A stretch of 64,000 nucleotides of DNA from Acanthosoma haemorrhoidale (lineage: Eukaryota; Arthropoda; Insecta; Hemiptera; Acanthosomatidae). The notes below the pieces were generated by a model. The model worked only from the letters and a program-made list of their open reading frames with translations, did no database searches and was not told the origin of the DNA. Shown here piece after piece: positions 1 through 11,755 of the stretch (positions are counted from its first letter, which is position 1; every line of letters starts with the position of its first letter). Made by a program: the position numbers and the translations under genes. The stretch lies in the NCBI GenBank assembly GCA_930367205.1, contig OV884011.1:91125474-91189473 (forward strand), written 5' to 3'.

Positions 1-1024
1 TTTAGTAGGATCGAGTAAGTCTACGAACATGCATTAATGCATTATTTAAGTCAACATTAATTTTAAGAGGGTACACATGGTAAATTAAATCATAAACATA
101 TAGGGTGATAACGTAAATGAAAAAGTGTCTGTCTATTCGTAAAAAAAATGAAATTATAAAAGCCTTTGCCGACGGCGAGAAAAAAATCGATGTTGCAAAA
201 CATTTTACCTCCATCTACTTTGAAGTAGATTTTAAAGATCATCGCTTCCCTGAACTTAAACGATCACTTGTCAAATGGTTTTCTCAGTGCCAACAATTTA
301 ATGTGCCAGTTGGGGTAATGTAATGAGGAAAAGACCATTTTTTTTGCAGAGAGAATGTGCATAGAAAATTTCAGTGTAAGTGACGGATGGTTTGAAAAAA
401 AAGACACAACTTTTCGGAAACTATGAAGCGAACGTGCGAGTGTAAGTGAGAATGTTTGTTTAGAATGGAAAGAAAAATGGAGTGGACTTATGGAAAATTA
501 TGAACCGAAGAGCATCTTCAACGGTGACAAAACAGGGTTGTTTTTTAAGTACCTCCCAGATCGTTCTATGTGTCAGATGTCAATGTCAAAAGACGAAAAA
601 TATGACGAGGGCAAAAATAGTAAAGATAGGGTCACTATTTTAATTTGTTGTTTTGTACATATATGGAATTTAAAAGTTAATGATCGTCAACGAAAAACTT
701 GAAGAAAAAGAAAAAAGGTTGAATGAAATCACAGATCGAATGTTGTCACAAGACTGCTTTATTTATTCCAAGTAACCTCTATCTATAGGTATTACATGTA
801 AACATATATACAGATAACATATGTTTGGGGATTAAGGCTGGGCACTAGCGGCGCCTGGACTTAACTTAAACACAAAATGATAATACTGTTAATTTGCAAT
901 TTTCTTTTTTTCCATCCTAGATAATTCATAATCCCGTTATTTCAAAAATGTCGATAATTCGTAATAAACCCTCGGCCCGTTGAAGTTACGTTCGTAATCC
1001 GATAATTCTATCGGGATTTTACTG
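1..1024 (+). mobile_element. pogo/Tigger-like DNA transposon, right end
   Basis: The right terminus reads ...TCGGGATTTTACTG at 1011-1024 followed by TA (1025-1026). On the minus strand this is CAGTAAAATCCCGATA..., the usual Tigger/pogo end with a TA target duplication. Subterminal 'cgataattc' motifs recur at about 950 and 1000. The left end lies outside the window. The coding part (117-323 and about 490-700) is interrupted and lacks most of the catalytic region, so the copy cannot be autonomous. Confidence 0.7.
117..700 (+). pseudogene. pogo/Tigger-type transposase remnant (CENP-B-like)
   Basis: Two open pieces in different frames are seen. The first (117-323) begins MKKCLSIRKKNEIIKAF and reads like the N-terminal psq/CENP-B helix-turn-helix of Tigger and Jerky transposases. 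It ends with ...LVKWFSQCQ...NVPV, the position where the second DNA-binding domain (HTH_CenpB) normally closes. The second (490-702) contains SIFNGDKTGLFFKYLPDRS and later KDRVTILICC, matching the start of the DDE domain, where the family usually has IFN-D/A-D-E-TG. The catalytic Asp is replaced or shifted here (N-G-D-K). The middle and the whole C-terminal catalytic half are missing. Family recognition is from motif memory; no alignment was run. Confidence 0.75.
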
Positions 1025-1851
1025 TAATTTTCAAATAAACAGCTTCGGCGGTACTGCCCTCAAAATAAAAAATAATGTCCTTTCACTTCGCGCAGACGTT
1101 CATGGAATTCAATAATTTTTCTTACGGGAAGCTAATTAATAGTAATTTAATGTAACTTTCTTAAAGGTAAGAATACAAAATTGACGTTAACCGCTTAAAT
1201 CTTAAACGGAGGTTTATATGTAGCATCTCAGTATATGCCCTTTTCATGAAATTTGTTAATATCTCTATCTTCCCTAAATGTTTACATAAATCGAATCAGC
1301 CCACTAAAGTTCATTTACCTACATATAATTAACTCTGGGACTCTTATGTTTATTATGTTTCTAGAATTATTATGTTATTATTTGGACTCTCCCCGACCAT
1401 TCCACTGAATAGTGACAGAATTTATTTCATTCGTGGTATTTATTACTGTATAATTGCCACAATCCCTAAAGTTTTATTTTATACGTTTTTTATGTTTTAT
1501 TTTTTATTTAGGCAACCCAATCTTGTGTCTCAATGTATATTATTTTCATTTAAGAATTGAATGTTTAGTCGAATGGCAATACCTCCACCTTACATGATGG
1601 CTGGATGATGATTTCTCACAAGCCCTTGGTAAGTCTGCAGGTTTACCATTCTTTAAACCACTGAAGTCTATAACTAGATCTTTTTCCGTATCGGTCCTAT
1701 AAAAAATCACCTTCGTTCATATATTCAGAACCTGTTAAATTAAAATAGGCTTATTTAATGCAATATAAAATAAGTAGTTTTCCACCATTATATATTTTTA
1801 TTGCGGTATGTTTTATAGTTTAGAATCTTACTCATTAGCTCACCATTAGAC
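1025..1851. other. AT-rich DNA without a recognisable gene
   Basis: Unique-looking AT-rich sequence. A short open stretch around 1600-1700 is not convincing as an exon. No RNA gene or transposon end was seen. Confidence 0.4.
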
Positions 1852-2076
1852 CACGATGGCAATGATCCAGTTCGGATTCCGTACATGTTCATTGCCTGGT
1901 CACCAGGTAATCTGCAATTTATCGCAAATCCTTCCTATGACTATGTCACGCCAGCCGAACTTGCGTATGTCCTCATGGAGGAAAAATGTGATCGACAAGT
2001 AGCAACAAGCAGTTTGGAAGACTTAAAGCTTGGACAAGCTCTTTTCATGCAGTTAATAATAGCATATTTTTTGTAG
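1852..2076 (+). CDS. exon-like ORF of unknown function
   Basis: An open frame runs from a possible acceptor (CCATTAG, ending about 1850) through DHDGNDPVRIPYMFIAW, then SYDYVTPAELAYVLMEEK and SLEDLKLGQALFMQ, to a stop at 2074-2076. Residue composition is balanced and unlike the low-complexity chance ORFs around it, which suggests a real or recently decayed exon. The last codons (after FMQ) enter AT-rich sequence and are probably read-through past an exon or pseudogene end; no GT donor sits exactly there. I do not recognise the family. The 3' part (about 1995 onward) has a decayed direct copy at 3265-3530, so it belongs to a locally duplicated segment. Confidence 0.35.
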   Translation, partial: HDGNDPVRIPYMFIAWSPGNLQFIANPSYDYVTPAELAYVLMEEKCDRQVATSSLEDLKLGQALFMQLIIAYFL

Positions 2077-2252
2077 TTTTACTCTTAAGAATATCAATAT
2101 AACTTAGATTTGGAATTCTACATTACTTACAACTTTAAAAAACCAATTAATGCCTTGAAATCCATTAAAAACATTTACAATATCACTGCTATGAATGCTA
2201 TAAAAATATTTAACTAATTGTCAAAAAAATAAACGTGAAGAAGAAACATTCT
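1995..2252 (+). repeat. direct duplication, copy 1
   Basis: This segment, from 'gtagcaacaagcagttt' through 'gaagaagaaacatt', recurs at 3265-3530 with substitutions and small indels. Shared anchors include 'agctcttttcatg', 'agttaataatagcatattt' and 'aactaattgtcaaa'. Copy 1 keeps an open frame in its first 80 bases; copy 2 does not. Confidence 0.75.
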
Positions 2253-3264
2253 CTTCTTCTGTCCCGGAAATTCTCTCGATAATTCAAATAAACTATCATT
2301 AACCATTCAAATTATTCCAAAAAATAGCATTTCTCTTGCGAATCTTGACAATTGGTCTACAGTCGTTCACTTATTCCAAGGGCAGTATATTAGACTTACA
2401 TTATTTAGTGAATGAAGTATAAAATAAATTAAAATAAGCGATTAATAAATCATTCCCTTTAATAAATCTGCCAATGAAGGTTCTGTGTATACCGTGTATG
2501 TTTTAGATCCATGGCAACAAGGACAACATGAACAGATGTTATCAAAGTAAACAATCTACTCACTCCTACTGTTTGTGGTGCTGCTAAGCAATTCAAAACA
2601 TTATATTTGCCTTTATTATACAGAGTAAACCCATGAAAATAAATTTTTGTAATGTCGTAAATAAAAAAAGTAACCCCTAGTTATTTTCGGGCTTTTTGAA
2701 AATTTATTTTTACGTGCTCATTATAATCCAGTAAGAAAAAAACAGTAATGCCAGACTTTTTTGATTTGTTATAGTTTTTTAATAAATTTATATAAATAAT
2801 GTAATTTATAATATATAAATAATTAAATTTTAATAAATGTTTGAGATCTAATGATCTACTTGGAGGTATTGATTTCTATAAATTACAGCACAGTGTATAA
2901 TTTTATAAACGTTATCAAATTTTTGATTTAAGTAGTTTCCTTTGACAAATGAAGCTTGTAATGGTAATCTGGAGACCAGTTAAAATTTTAATGATTACTA
3001 ACGACTTTCTTGAACCAACATTATATAATAAAATAAAATGTAACATTTTACTTTAGCACCAAATAGTTTGAAAATGCAGGTAATAATAGCATACAGGTAC
3101 TTCTTTTTTGAGGTTTACCATCGATGGATTTAACTTAAAATAATGTAAAAACTAATGACATATTTGAAGTCAGGGCATGAAATTAGCTCCAAATACTCCA
3201 GCATCAAATCATCTTTTGGCCTGTGGTGTATAATAAAGACAAATATCATATTTTTTACTTGGTG

Positions 3265-3530
3265 AGCAACAACAAGCAGTTTGTTTTTTACTGACTTTAA
3301 GCATTAAAAAAGCTCTTTTCATGGAGTTAATAATAGCATATTTTTAGTGTTTTACTCTTAAGAATATCAATAAAACTTGGCTTTGAAATTCTCCATTATT
3401 TACAACTTTAAAATAACATCTTGTGTGGTATTATGCCTTGAAATACATTAAAAATATTTACACTGTCACTATTATGTATATCGTAAAAAAATATATAACT
3501 AATTGTCAAATAAACTTGAAGAAGAAACAT
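3265..3530 (+). repeat. direct duplication, copy 2 (decayed)
   Basis: Diverged copy of 1995-2252. The ORF part is disrupted ('caagcagtttgttttttactgac'), while the non-coding part stays alignable to 'gaagaagaaacat'. A still shorter related piece ('atgcaggtaataatagcatac') lies near 3073-3095. Confidence 0.7.
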
Positions 3531-4959
3531 TTTTTTAGAAATAACAATCTCATTCTGTGAATTGCATGTGATTTCGCTGTTACGCCGACTAGCAGGATTT
3601 TATCATCAATAAACATTGCGACTCTCAAATGGTTTAGTAATGAAGAGAAGGGTGTAATTATTTGCGAGAACCAATTTTTACCTAAAAACGAAATCTATTT
3701 AAAATTGTTTAGAATCGGAAAGTGATAAATATACAATATCTCCAAATGGAATTCTTTCATAGTAGTGATTTTTCTCCAAAGTATGGCTTATCTGAAATTT
3801 TCGATCTGCTAAAGAAACTCTACTCTGCCAAATTCAAAAGTGAACCACGCTTCTAAAAAATAGGAGTTCCAAAGGGATTGTCATTGTTTAACAAATACAA
3901 AACTAATTATATAATGGAACTTCGATGATTACAGGAACGCAGATGCATATCTTAGAGAGACATAGATGTCGCTTGACATTACTTAATTTGTACATCTTTT
4001 GCAGTAATAATCATTATTCAAGTGGTTTATTAAATAGTACCTACTGTAATATAAATAATTGAATAAATATAAGTACATAAAGAGTCAATGATGATTGGTG
4101 AATAATAACCTAAACATACAATACTAAAAAAAAAATCTTTAAAATACTCAACCTATGAGAACTTGATTTAAAGCAAACCACTCTCATCATGATGAATTTA
4201 TAGAAGCGATTTCTTGGTGTATTTGCTATCTATCTAATCTGTTATGATTTAAATAACATGAGCCATTTGAGGTTAAATTTGGGTTTTTTTTTACATTTTT
4301 TGTTTCCTCATTTATGTTAAAACCAAAAAAATACAAATAAATATAGTTTGGCCCATTACATTAATTTTCTATTTTCTGCTAACTATAGGGTTCTTTCGAC
4401 CTACAGTCTGTCCCTTCTGAATATGTATCTCAATGCTGAACACTTTGTTTGAGAGTTCTTGAACTTTAGGCGACATAAAAATTGCAATAAATGCAACATG
4501 TTAGTAGTAGCTGGCTCACTTCTGTCGTGCTAGATAAGCATAGAGTAATTAAAATAAATCGTGAAAGTGACCTTTAACAGGGCTACAACCCTTGAAGGTA
4601 TAACCCTGGCCGCTCCCTTCAAATAATATTCAGTCACGAAACAGCAATATTTTTTCTAGTACTGAAAATACCCGATAGTTATACTTGTAACGTACATAAT
4701 TACTCGCCCATATCGGTATATTTTCTGTGGTTACGGGTAATAATCGATGAAACACAAGTAAACTACTTTATCTTATACGCTCCCATTGACTTAGGTAGTA
4801 TAATTCTGACATTACCTCTATAGGAAGTATAATTTACACATTAATTGTTAAGAACAGAGCATTACGACCTGCCGAATGCGCTCGTGTATGGAAACATACC
4901 TATCTCAGGAAGGCACTGGAGTTAACTGATCTTGAAAGCATACTGTAAAGAGAGGGCAT
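3531..4959. other. AT-rich DNA, nothing recognised
   Basis: No convincing ORF, RNA gene or transposon end was seen. Composition is typical of the intergenic background. Confidence 0.4.
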
Positions 4960-5271
4960 ATGCAAACTCATTCAATTCAACATAAGGGAGACAGCAGGTA
5001 TTCGAGTCCGGCAGATTTGACCGTTGAGCCTTTTCTTAACGATTTAGCCGGATTAAACGAAATAATTCAGCCATTATTTTTGGCATGTTTCCATATAATT
5101 CTTCTACGACTTCATGTCAAGGAAGAACCACGGATCATTTTATTTAATTGTCTAATTTTATCGATTGTTAATACAATACGTATTCTATTTCAGTGGGGAC
5201 CATTTATCAAACACCTCTATTCATTTTTGAACTTTTGCCATCGGTTAGTTCGTAATTTCTACCAGCATTAA
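4960..5271 (+). CDS. unassigned 103-codon ORF
   Basis: This is the longest uninterrupted frame in the first 9 kb. It starts MQTHSIQHKGDSRYSSP and has a hydrophobic middle (IIQPLFLACFHIILLRL) and a second hydrophobic stretch (ILFNCLILSIVNTIRILF) that could be membrane segments. No family motif is recognised. Length alone is only weakly improbable in AT-rich DNA and no splice sites frame it clearly, so it may be chance. Confidence 0.15.
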   Translation: MQTHSIQHKGDSRYSSPADLTVEPFLNDLAGLNEIIQPLFLACFHIILLRLHVKEEPRIILFNCLILSIVNTIRILFQWGPFIKHLYSFLNFCHRLVRNFYQH

Positions 5272-7050
5272 GTTAATGCAGACATTATTTTCTTTGAAAT
5301 ATTCCAATAGCAAGTGTTCGATATTGAATAGAGAACTTAGGAGTGATATCTATATTAATAAAATGTTTCTACCACCGATAAATTATTACACATTTTTACC
5401 TTTACAATAAATCATCTCTTTATGTCTATTGGAGAATACCTTATAAAACGTTATTTTGATGTTACGCTATGGAATTGTATTAATGAATAGTATCCCGTAT
5501 ATTTTTATTCTACCTATTAGTTATTGATTGTAATAATTTTTTGTTAAGGAGAAAAAAGTAGTGACATAATCAAGATTCGGACCACGAACGCCCTCAATCC
5601 TTAATGATTATAATGTTTAATGAATCAATGATCAATGAAATAATGTATGAATGGATTCAATGATCACATTTTTTTGGCCAAAGTAGATAATTTAAATGTT
5701 AATCACTGTTCAAGTTTGTTTTCCACTTGAGAGCGATATATATTTTTTTTCAGGTTGGATACATGAAACAAAAGTAAAAGATAGCTAACCCATGGATAAC
5801 CCGTCTTTCTCGCCCTCGATACACAAGTCAAAAATGTCATTTCTTCATAATTGGAATTCGTTCTTGTCAGATTAAAAAAAAACAAAAGCATGTTAATTTG
5901 TTATATATTCAGCATTATAGTGCAGTATTAGATCTTCGTCAAATGGTGAACATTACCGAAAATCCCCAAAAAATTAATTTTTTTTAATACGACAGTGGTT
6001 TTCCAGATTTTTTTTACTATTACATATTGTTTTTATAAGCTTTATAAAAGAGTTAGAACAGAGGGTACGCAAATTTCGGTAAATGAAATAACTTTCATTC
6101 ATTACGTTTGTGCTGCTTAAATTCGGAATTGGTTTCTATTAAAATTTTTTTTTTTAATATTTTATATATATATATTTTTTTTTTTCAAAAATCTGCTAGG
6201 CAGAAAAACAACTGTGATGTACTCTCTTGTCAATAGAGCTATAATAATTTATTAAAGAACCCACTCAACCTTTCCCTTGTTATGTGAAGTCTATATGCCA
6301 GATGTATCAGGGGTTATTGTGGTTACGAAAGATGGTGTACATTATTATTTTCTTCGCATATATTCTTGTACAGTCAAACCTTTAGATCAAGACTTATTTC
6401 TGAAGGTGCTTAAGTAATAAGACTTAATGCCTTTGATGTTGCCGCTAGAAGTGTTGGTCCACTTAGGCTTCTGTTAGTATCGGTATGTATCCAAAATTTG
6501 GATCCTGATTAAAATAGTGATAATAAAAGTTTTTTAGTCTTGTCGTTAAAAATGAACGAAGAGTCCTTCGTACCAGACTATCAAATTATAAAATAGTTCA
6601 TACTATTTAAGGTTTAAAACATTTTAAAATGAAAACCAACATCGCAATTTTTGTTATATGAAGAATGCATTTCTAGTATAAGTACTTCAAGCACATTTTC
6701 CTTATTTTCGTAATGTCGGAATGTAATATGTTTGTTCATTGTTCAATAAACAAGAAACAAACAATGATTTGAGTCCTACGTGGCAGCTATTTTTATTTTA
6801 TGCCTAAAGTTTATAAATTATTAAATCATGAAGTAGACATAATTGGGTTGAATTATAGGTTAGATTTATTTGTATGTAAATTTGTACAAAATCATATATT
6901 TAGATAATTCGGTGGTGACCACGCTTCATATAATAATTAATAATAAATTATAATTAATTCGTAAACCGTATTTTTAATTTTTATTGATATAAGTGATATA
7001 TCAGACACCACATATAAGTTGTATAAAGTAAATTAAGGGTAATCTATATT
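5272..7050. other. AT-rich DNA, nothing recognised
   Basis: Contains T/A homopolymers around 6145-6190 and no supported gene. Confidence 0.4.
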
Positions 7051-7250
7051 TAGATTCAAAACTCTATTGTGATAAAATTACAATTTGCCTTATTGAGCCA
7101 CAAGTAATTGTGATAAATTTCTCATTCCTAGCATATTTACAATTTTCATTAACTCATTCATTTATACAGTATTCACAAGCAGCTCAGAGACCTCCTAAAA
7201 GTCACATGGTAATCTGTACTGCTTCTGTTCTTGTGAAAAGAGAGTGAATT
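7051..7250 (-). mobile_element. Jockey-like retrotransposon 3'-end fragment
   Basis: Read on the minus strand, this matches the 3' tail seen at 51298-51500 and, more loosely, at 29770-29910. Shared motifs (plus-strand reading) are 'agattcaaaact', 'tgataaaattacaa', 'caagtaattgtgat' and 'tcattcatttatacagta'. It holds only the 3' untranslated part with its AATAAA-like region, a typical 5'-truncated copy. Confidence 0.65.
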
Positions 7251-8940
7251 TAATATCAATAATGCTTGGTTGTATCGAGCCCTATGCCGCAAGGTAAAAA
7301 AAAGCAACATTATACGATTTTCCTATTTAATTAAGACTGGTGAAACAGGACGCGGACACAATGACCGCAGTCCGCCGCGGACTAGGGTAGTCGAATAGAA
7401 TACGGAGAGGTCAATACGTACTAGTGTGAAAAGAGTCACTATCAAGTACGTATTTGCTGTATTTTTCTAATTCTTCCTTTCGTGAATTCATCTTTAATCC
7501 TTTATGTCTTTCGACGACATGTTCGGACGAAGAAGAATTGCTTCTGGTCTTTTTCTTTTCGATTTTAGTCAACCACGACATAAAAGAAAATAGAGGAGTT
7601 CACTGTGTTCCACCGACTGTGCTGTGAGCTGAGTTCATTTGAAGGCAGCTTTTTGACACATTTTCGAATGTCTAGTCCGAGCGAACTTTGTGGAAAGTCA
7701 CAACTGCCCGCCACTGTAGGCCGTTAGACTGGGCATTTATACATCGATTCAGCTCAAACGATTTGTTTTTATATTATTTTAATAAATGAAAATATTTGTT
7801 GTGAGAGTATCGTTTTCAAGACGGGTGTTTCGACAGGTATTTTTACATTATTTCCATGCGTATTTGATCTGGAACATTTTAATAGTTTTCATTTGATGAA
7901 AAAGTTTAGCTGTTAATGAACAACGAGTGATCGTACTTGCTGTGCCTCGTTCAAGGCATGGTGACATTCAGTGTCTGAATGCTAATCACTTCTCGACATC
8001 GAGGTAAATTCACGCCTTTAAATGATTTTTTTTTATTCCATGCCATTCTTGGAATACATTTTTTTTTTGGTATTACATTTCATTTCTTATACAAAACAAT
8101 CTTTTATAACGCCCAATTCGGACCTATTATTTTTTTAAGGATTTATTAGTACGCCTTGTTTAGTCTCAGCATCAGGTGAAACATTATCGGTGAATAGGAA
8201 ATCTCTATTGCTACCCAACTCTCCAAATGAATAAGACAATTCGACCTTGGAATTATTTTGTGTATATGAAATTGTAGCATATTATATTTTATGTGGTTTT
8301 TATATTTCTATGTAAAAAAGAATTTCACGTAAAATATGTGTGATGCCGCACGCGCGATACGCAGCAAAACAAATTTCTTGTACGGTTACTGGAGGAAGGT
8401 AATAAATATCTCCTTATGTAATACAAATATATGTATATATAATTATTACCTTGATAATGATAGTTTTTTTTTATTTCAGAGATATCCTGATAGAAAGGAA
8501 TGATAATAACAAGTATTTTTTAGTTCGATTATTCATGCACTGCAGTTTGAAACTAATATTTATTTATTGTTTTGAAATATACATCTATTATAATACACTT
8601 TTATAAGTGAATATATTAATTAAGAGCTTGAGTCAAAGAAAAATACAACCTACAACTCTATGGATATGAACTTATACTTTTTTATATTATCTGTAGTGGC
8701 TTCTCTCTGGATTTCCATTTTTCTCGTGACATTATGTCTTCCCTTTCAGAGGACTTTATGAAAGGCTCCTCTGGTGGAGAAGTGAGAAAACACCTGGAGG
8801 AGAGGCCACAAAATAAATCAACATCCTAGAGAAAGAATTTTGAAAAGCACATATTAAACCTTGTGTTGATTGGCAATTAGACAATACTCACGTCGGAGTT
8901 TAGCGATCTATCCGTTGACGGTATAATCCATTCGCAGGGA
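7251..8940. other. mixed-composition intergenic DNA
   Basis: A GC-richer patch at 7340-7410 contains the perfect palindrome AGTCCGCCGCGGACT (7369-7383). Another patch lies at 7600-7740. At 8735-8829 a good acceptor ('tcttccctttcag', ending 8749) precedes short open frames that end at 8829, a possible terminal exon but with too little sequence to assign. Nothing else was seen. Confidence 0.3.
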
Positions 8941-9070
8941 GGTCCTAACAGAGAACCGTAGGAAACCGTACTGGCGGCGGTCACTGGCTGAGTGAGGCTC
9001 GGACAGGTGAGGTGGGGGCTGCGTTTGCCCACCCTTAGTGGGGGTCTCACCTCACCTCACTCCCTTGTGC
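8941..9070. other. GC-rich patch with imperfect hairpin
   Basis: This short patch stands out from the AT-rich surroundings. AGGTGAG (9005-9011) can pair with CTCACCT (9046-9052), with G-runs and C-runs between. It could be a promoter or CpG-like element, or part of an unknown repeat. No ORF is attached. Confidence 0.35.
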
Positions 9071-9806
9071 ATATTGCTGAGCGAGGGGTTGCTTGATGCT
9101 TATTAATCCGCAAGAGTCTATATTAGTTCACATAATGTGAGCTTTCGTAAAAAATATACGATTTTTCACCCCTAAGACTGGAGATTTTAATGCTCATGAT
9201 CTGCTGCTGCGACCATTTCAGACAATTGTCGAGACATTTTAACTTTAAAAGTGTGTAATTACATTTAATGTATATCATTACAGGTTGAGCATTTTAAAAT
9301 GGGGGCCTAGTCCATCGATAACGTCCGGGTATAAATTAATAAAGCTGCGGAGACACAAAAACTACATTTGTTTTATTTCATTTCCCGAATCACAGTAATG
9401 ATAGGGATTGATTTATTTTTGGATTTTAATAATAAGATTTTGTTGGAGGTTGAGAGATGTTGTTTTGATGAATAAATGTACGAGGTGAACAGGATGTAGC
9501 TGAATTAGATTGCTTATGACCTATTTTCCTTCTGATCGAGATCATAACAAAACAGCTCGGTGAGAACGTTATGATCTCATAACGTCTTGCGGTAGGAATT
9601 TACTTTTGGAGGTAAGTTAAAAAACCTAAAAGGAAAAAAAATAAAATGTCCAAACAACAGTGCCCAGTATGAATGATGTGATAGCAACTGCACCTCGGAC
9701 TGTCAGAAGAGGAATCAACGGAATGTCGAAAGTGGTGAAGGATTATTCAAGAATTTTTGTTTTATAATTATGGATTGTAGACATTTTTAAATTTCACGTA
9801 AGATAT
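9071..9806. other. intergenic DNA, nothing recognised
   Basis: AT-rich; no ORF or RNA feature supported. Confidence 0.4.
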
Positions 9807-9808
9807 TA

Positions 9809-10760
9809 CGAGGGTGGTCTGAAAAGTTTCCGACCTAACAAAGATACAAGACGTTTTTTCAGAATTTTTTTTTTCTTTTTCTGCAAATGTGGCCGTTTTC
9901 CCGCAAGTTCTGCCTTCAGCTTGTCAAGTAATGATGCGTAGTATGCTCCTGTAATGGTTTTTCCTTTTTGAAGATAATCGATTAAAATAACTCCATGACT
10001 AAAAAACAGTCGCCATCACTTTCCCAGCCGAAAAAACAGTTCTTGCTTTTTTTGGAGCCGGTTCCCCCTTTGCAGTCCACTGCTTGGACTGTATTTTTGT
10101 TTCGGGCGTATAATGGTGTATCCAACTATCATCCACAGTAATTAATCGGCGCCAAAACTCGGATTTATTGCGCCTAAACTGCGCCAACAGAGCTTTGAAA
10201 ATGTTCATTCGAACACGTTTTTGGCAAACGCGGCACCCAACGTGCGGACAGCTTTCTCATCTCTAAATATTGATTTAATATGTGACAAACACGTTCTTTT
10301 GACATGTTCATAACCTCTGCTATCTCTCTCACTTTAATTCGGCGGTCGTCTAGCACCATTTGGTGAACTTTGGCTATGTTTTCGTCGGTAGTTGCAGTTT
10401 TTGGACGTCCCGAACGTTCATCGTCTCCCAAGCTCTTACGACCACGTTTAAATTCAGCTGCCCGAAATTTCACTGTGGTAAATGATGGTGCAGAGTCCCT
10501 ATACACAGAATCCAACTCATCTTTGATTTGCGTAGGCGTATTGCCTTTCAAAAACAAATATTTAATGACAGCTCGATACTCGATTTTGTCCATTTTCATA
10601 AAAACACTCACATCGACTCACTCAAACGACTGTTACACAACAACTGCGCGTCCAAAATGGCTGAAACTTTGGTGAGTAACTGTCAACAAAATTCACTAGC
10701 TTTTATTTATGACTGCTGCTATCTTCATGTTGAGGTCGGAAACTTTTCAGACCGACCTCG
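9809..10760 (-). mobile_element. mariner element with both inverted repeats (952 bp)
   Basis: The left end (plus strand) reads CGAGGGTGGTCTGAAAAG followed by TTTCCGACCT. The right end is its near-perfect inverse, AGGTCGGAAACTTTTCAGAC then CGACCTCG. Both are flanked by TA (9807-9808 and 10761-10762), the mariner target duplication. Full-length mariners are about 1.3 kb, so roughly 350 bp is missing, mainly from the 3' end of the transposase gene. Confidence 0.93.
9860..10611 (-). pseudogene. mariner transposase, truncated and frameshifted
   Basis: Translation starts at 10611 (MSVFMKMDKIEYRAVIKYL), with the N-terminal helix-turn-helix half (KGNTPTQIKDELDSVYRDSA, then SGRPKTATTDENI and ICHIL-like VCHILNQYLEMRKLSARWVP). 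The frame is lost near 10175-10205. It resumes at 10208-9999 with KSEFWRRLITVDDSWIHHYT, which holds the first catalytic Asp of the DD34D triad (VDDSW where DE is usual), then KQWTAKGEPAPKKA. A stop at about 9997 and a frame change follow, with GVILIDYLQKGKTITGAYY recognisable downstream. The region carrying the third Asp is deleted. Inactive copy. Confidence 0.9.
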
Positions 10761-10762
10761 TA

Positions 10763-11407
10763 TATCCTGCCAAATTTCAGGTTATTAATCGACCATCAAG
10801 TGCGCTAAGGGTTTAATATTTTTTTCTTATTGGTTAATTTTTAAGGTAAATAAGTATTTCCTTTGTTAGTATTCCAAAACATTGTAATTCACAAATAGTC
10901 CTATATGGTTGTTTGAAGAAACAAAAAATTTCGCATTCTTTAGAAACTTCTACCCTAAAAAATGTGTTGTCTTCCAGGATCAGTTTTATTGGTGGAGTGG
11001 AGCCCAGCTTTGAACAATACTCGGTCGATACTAGTGTGATGGTTGAATCGTCATTAGTTTCTGAATATTAGTAGTAATAGTAAATATTTTCAGTCTATAA
11101 TAAGTCTATGCTGTCATACAGGTGAATGCCTACCTATTTCAAAAATCAATATCAAATATAAGATGTTACATATTTATAGTTATTTTCATCCAAATAACTT
11201 CCATATTTGTTTATGAATATACAACACAGAGAAGGGTGGGTGCTATGGATTTATCTTGATCCGATAACTGAACTAACTAAAGCGGTATTAGTCAGTGGTA
11301 ATAGCCTGCAGCTATGTCTCCATTTTAGAGATCACATTTGGTGCTGGGGCCGCCTGGAGTGGGTGTGAGCTGCAAGTAGAGAAGAACGGTTGTGACGTAC
11401 TACCAAC
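10763..11407. other. intergenic DNA, nothing recognised
   Basis: AT-rich; the last 100 bases become GC-richer ahead of the small ORF at 11408. Confidence 0.4.
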
Positions 11408-11557
11408 ATGATACAGAGGAATTGGCTGCCGTTCGGTAGTTTGTTAGCAATTGTCGTATCTCATGTTGTGCACTTACAAGTTCAGCCAGCTGTAATTCGT
11501 TTAGAAACTTTTGAAGACATAAATCCACAATTCACGATAAGCACATATGGCAGTTGA
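11408..11557 (+). CDS. small ORF with signal-peptide-like N-terminus, unknown
   Basis: A 49-codon frame begins MIQRNWLPFGSLLAIVVSHV and continues LQVQPAVIRLETFEDINPQF to a stop at 11555-11557. It has a short polar/basic start, a hydrophobic core and then a soluble tail, like a signal peptide or first exon of a secreted or receptor protein. The preceding 70 bases are GC-richer and the ATG context (taccaacATG) is reasonable. No clear GT donor was identified inside it, and no later exon is assigned. It could equally be chance or pseudogenic. Confidence 0.3.
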   Translation: MIQRNWLPFGSLLAIVVSHVVHLQVQPAVIRLETFEDINPQFTISTYGS

Positions 11558-11755
11558 AATCACCATGTATACCAAAACATGTCAATCTATAAGTTACATC
11601 AATTATGAAGTAAACTATAATCAATATACATATCTTCGAGAAAAAAAAATTCAAGATTGCTCCTCAGGACAAATAACTCATTGACATATACAACACTTGA
11701 AAACAACAGCACACACATTACGCACAACAGCGCCAAGGTTATGAAATAGTTACGG

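Noticed and set aside
10370..10788. Plus-strand ORFs of 101 and 86 codons
   Set aside because: They are opposite-strand shadows of the mariner transposase (minus strand) and its end.
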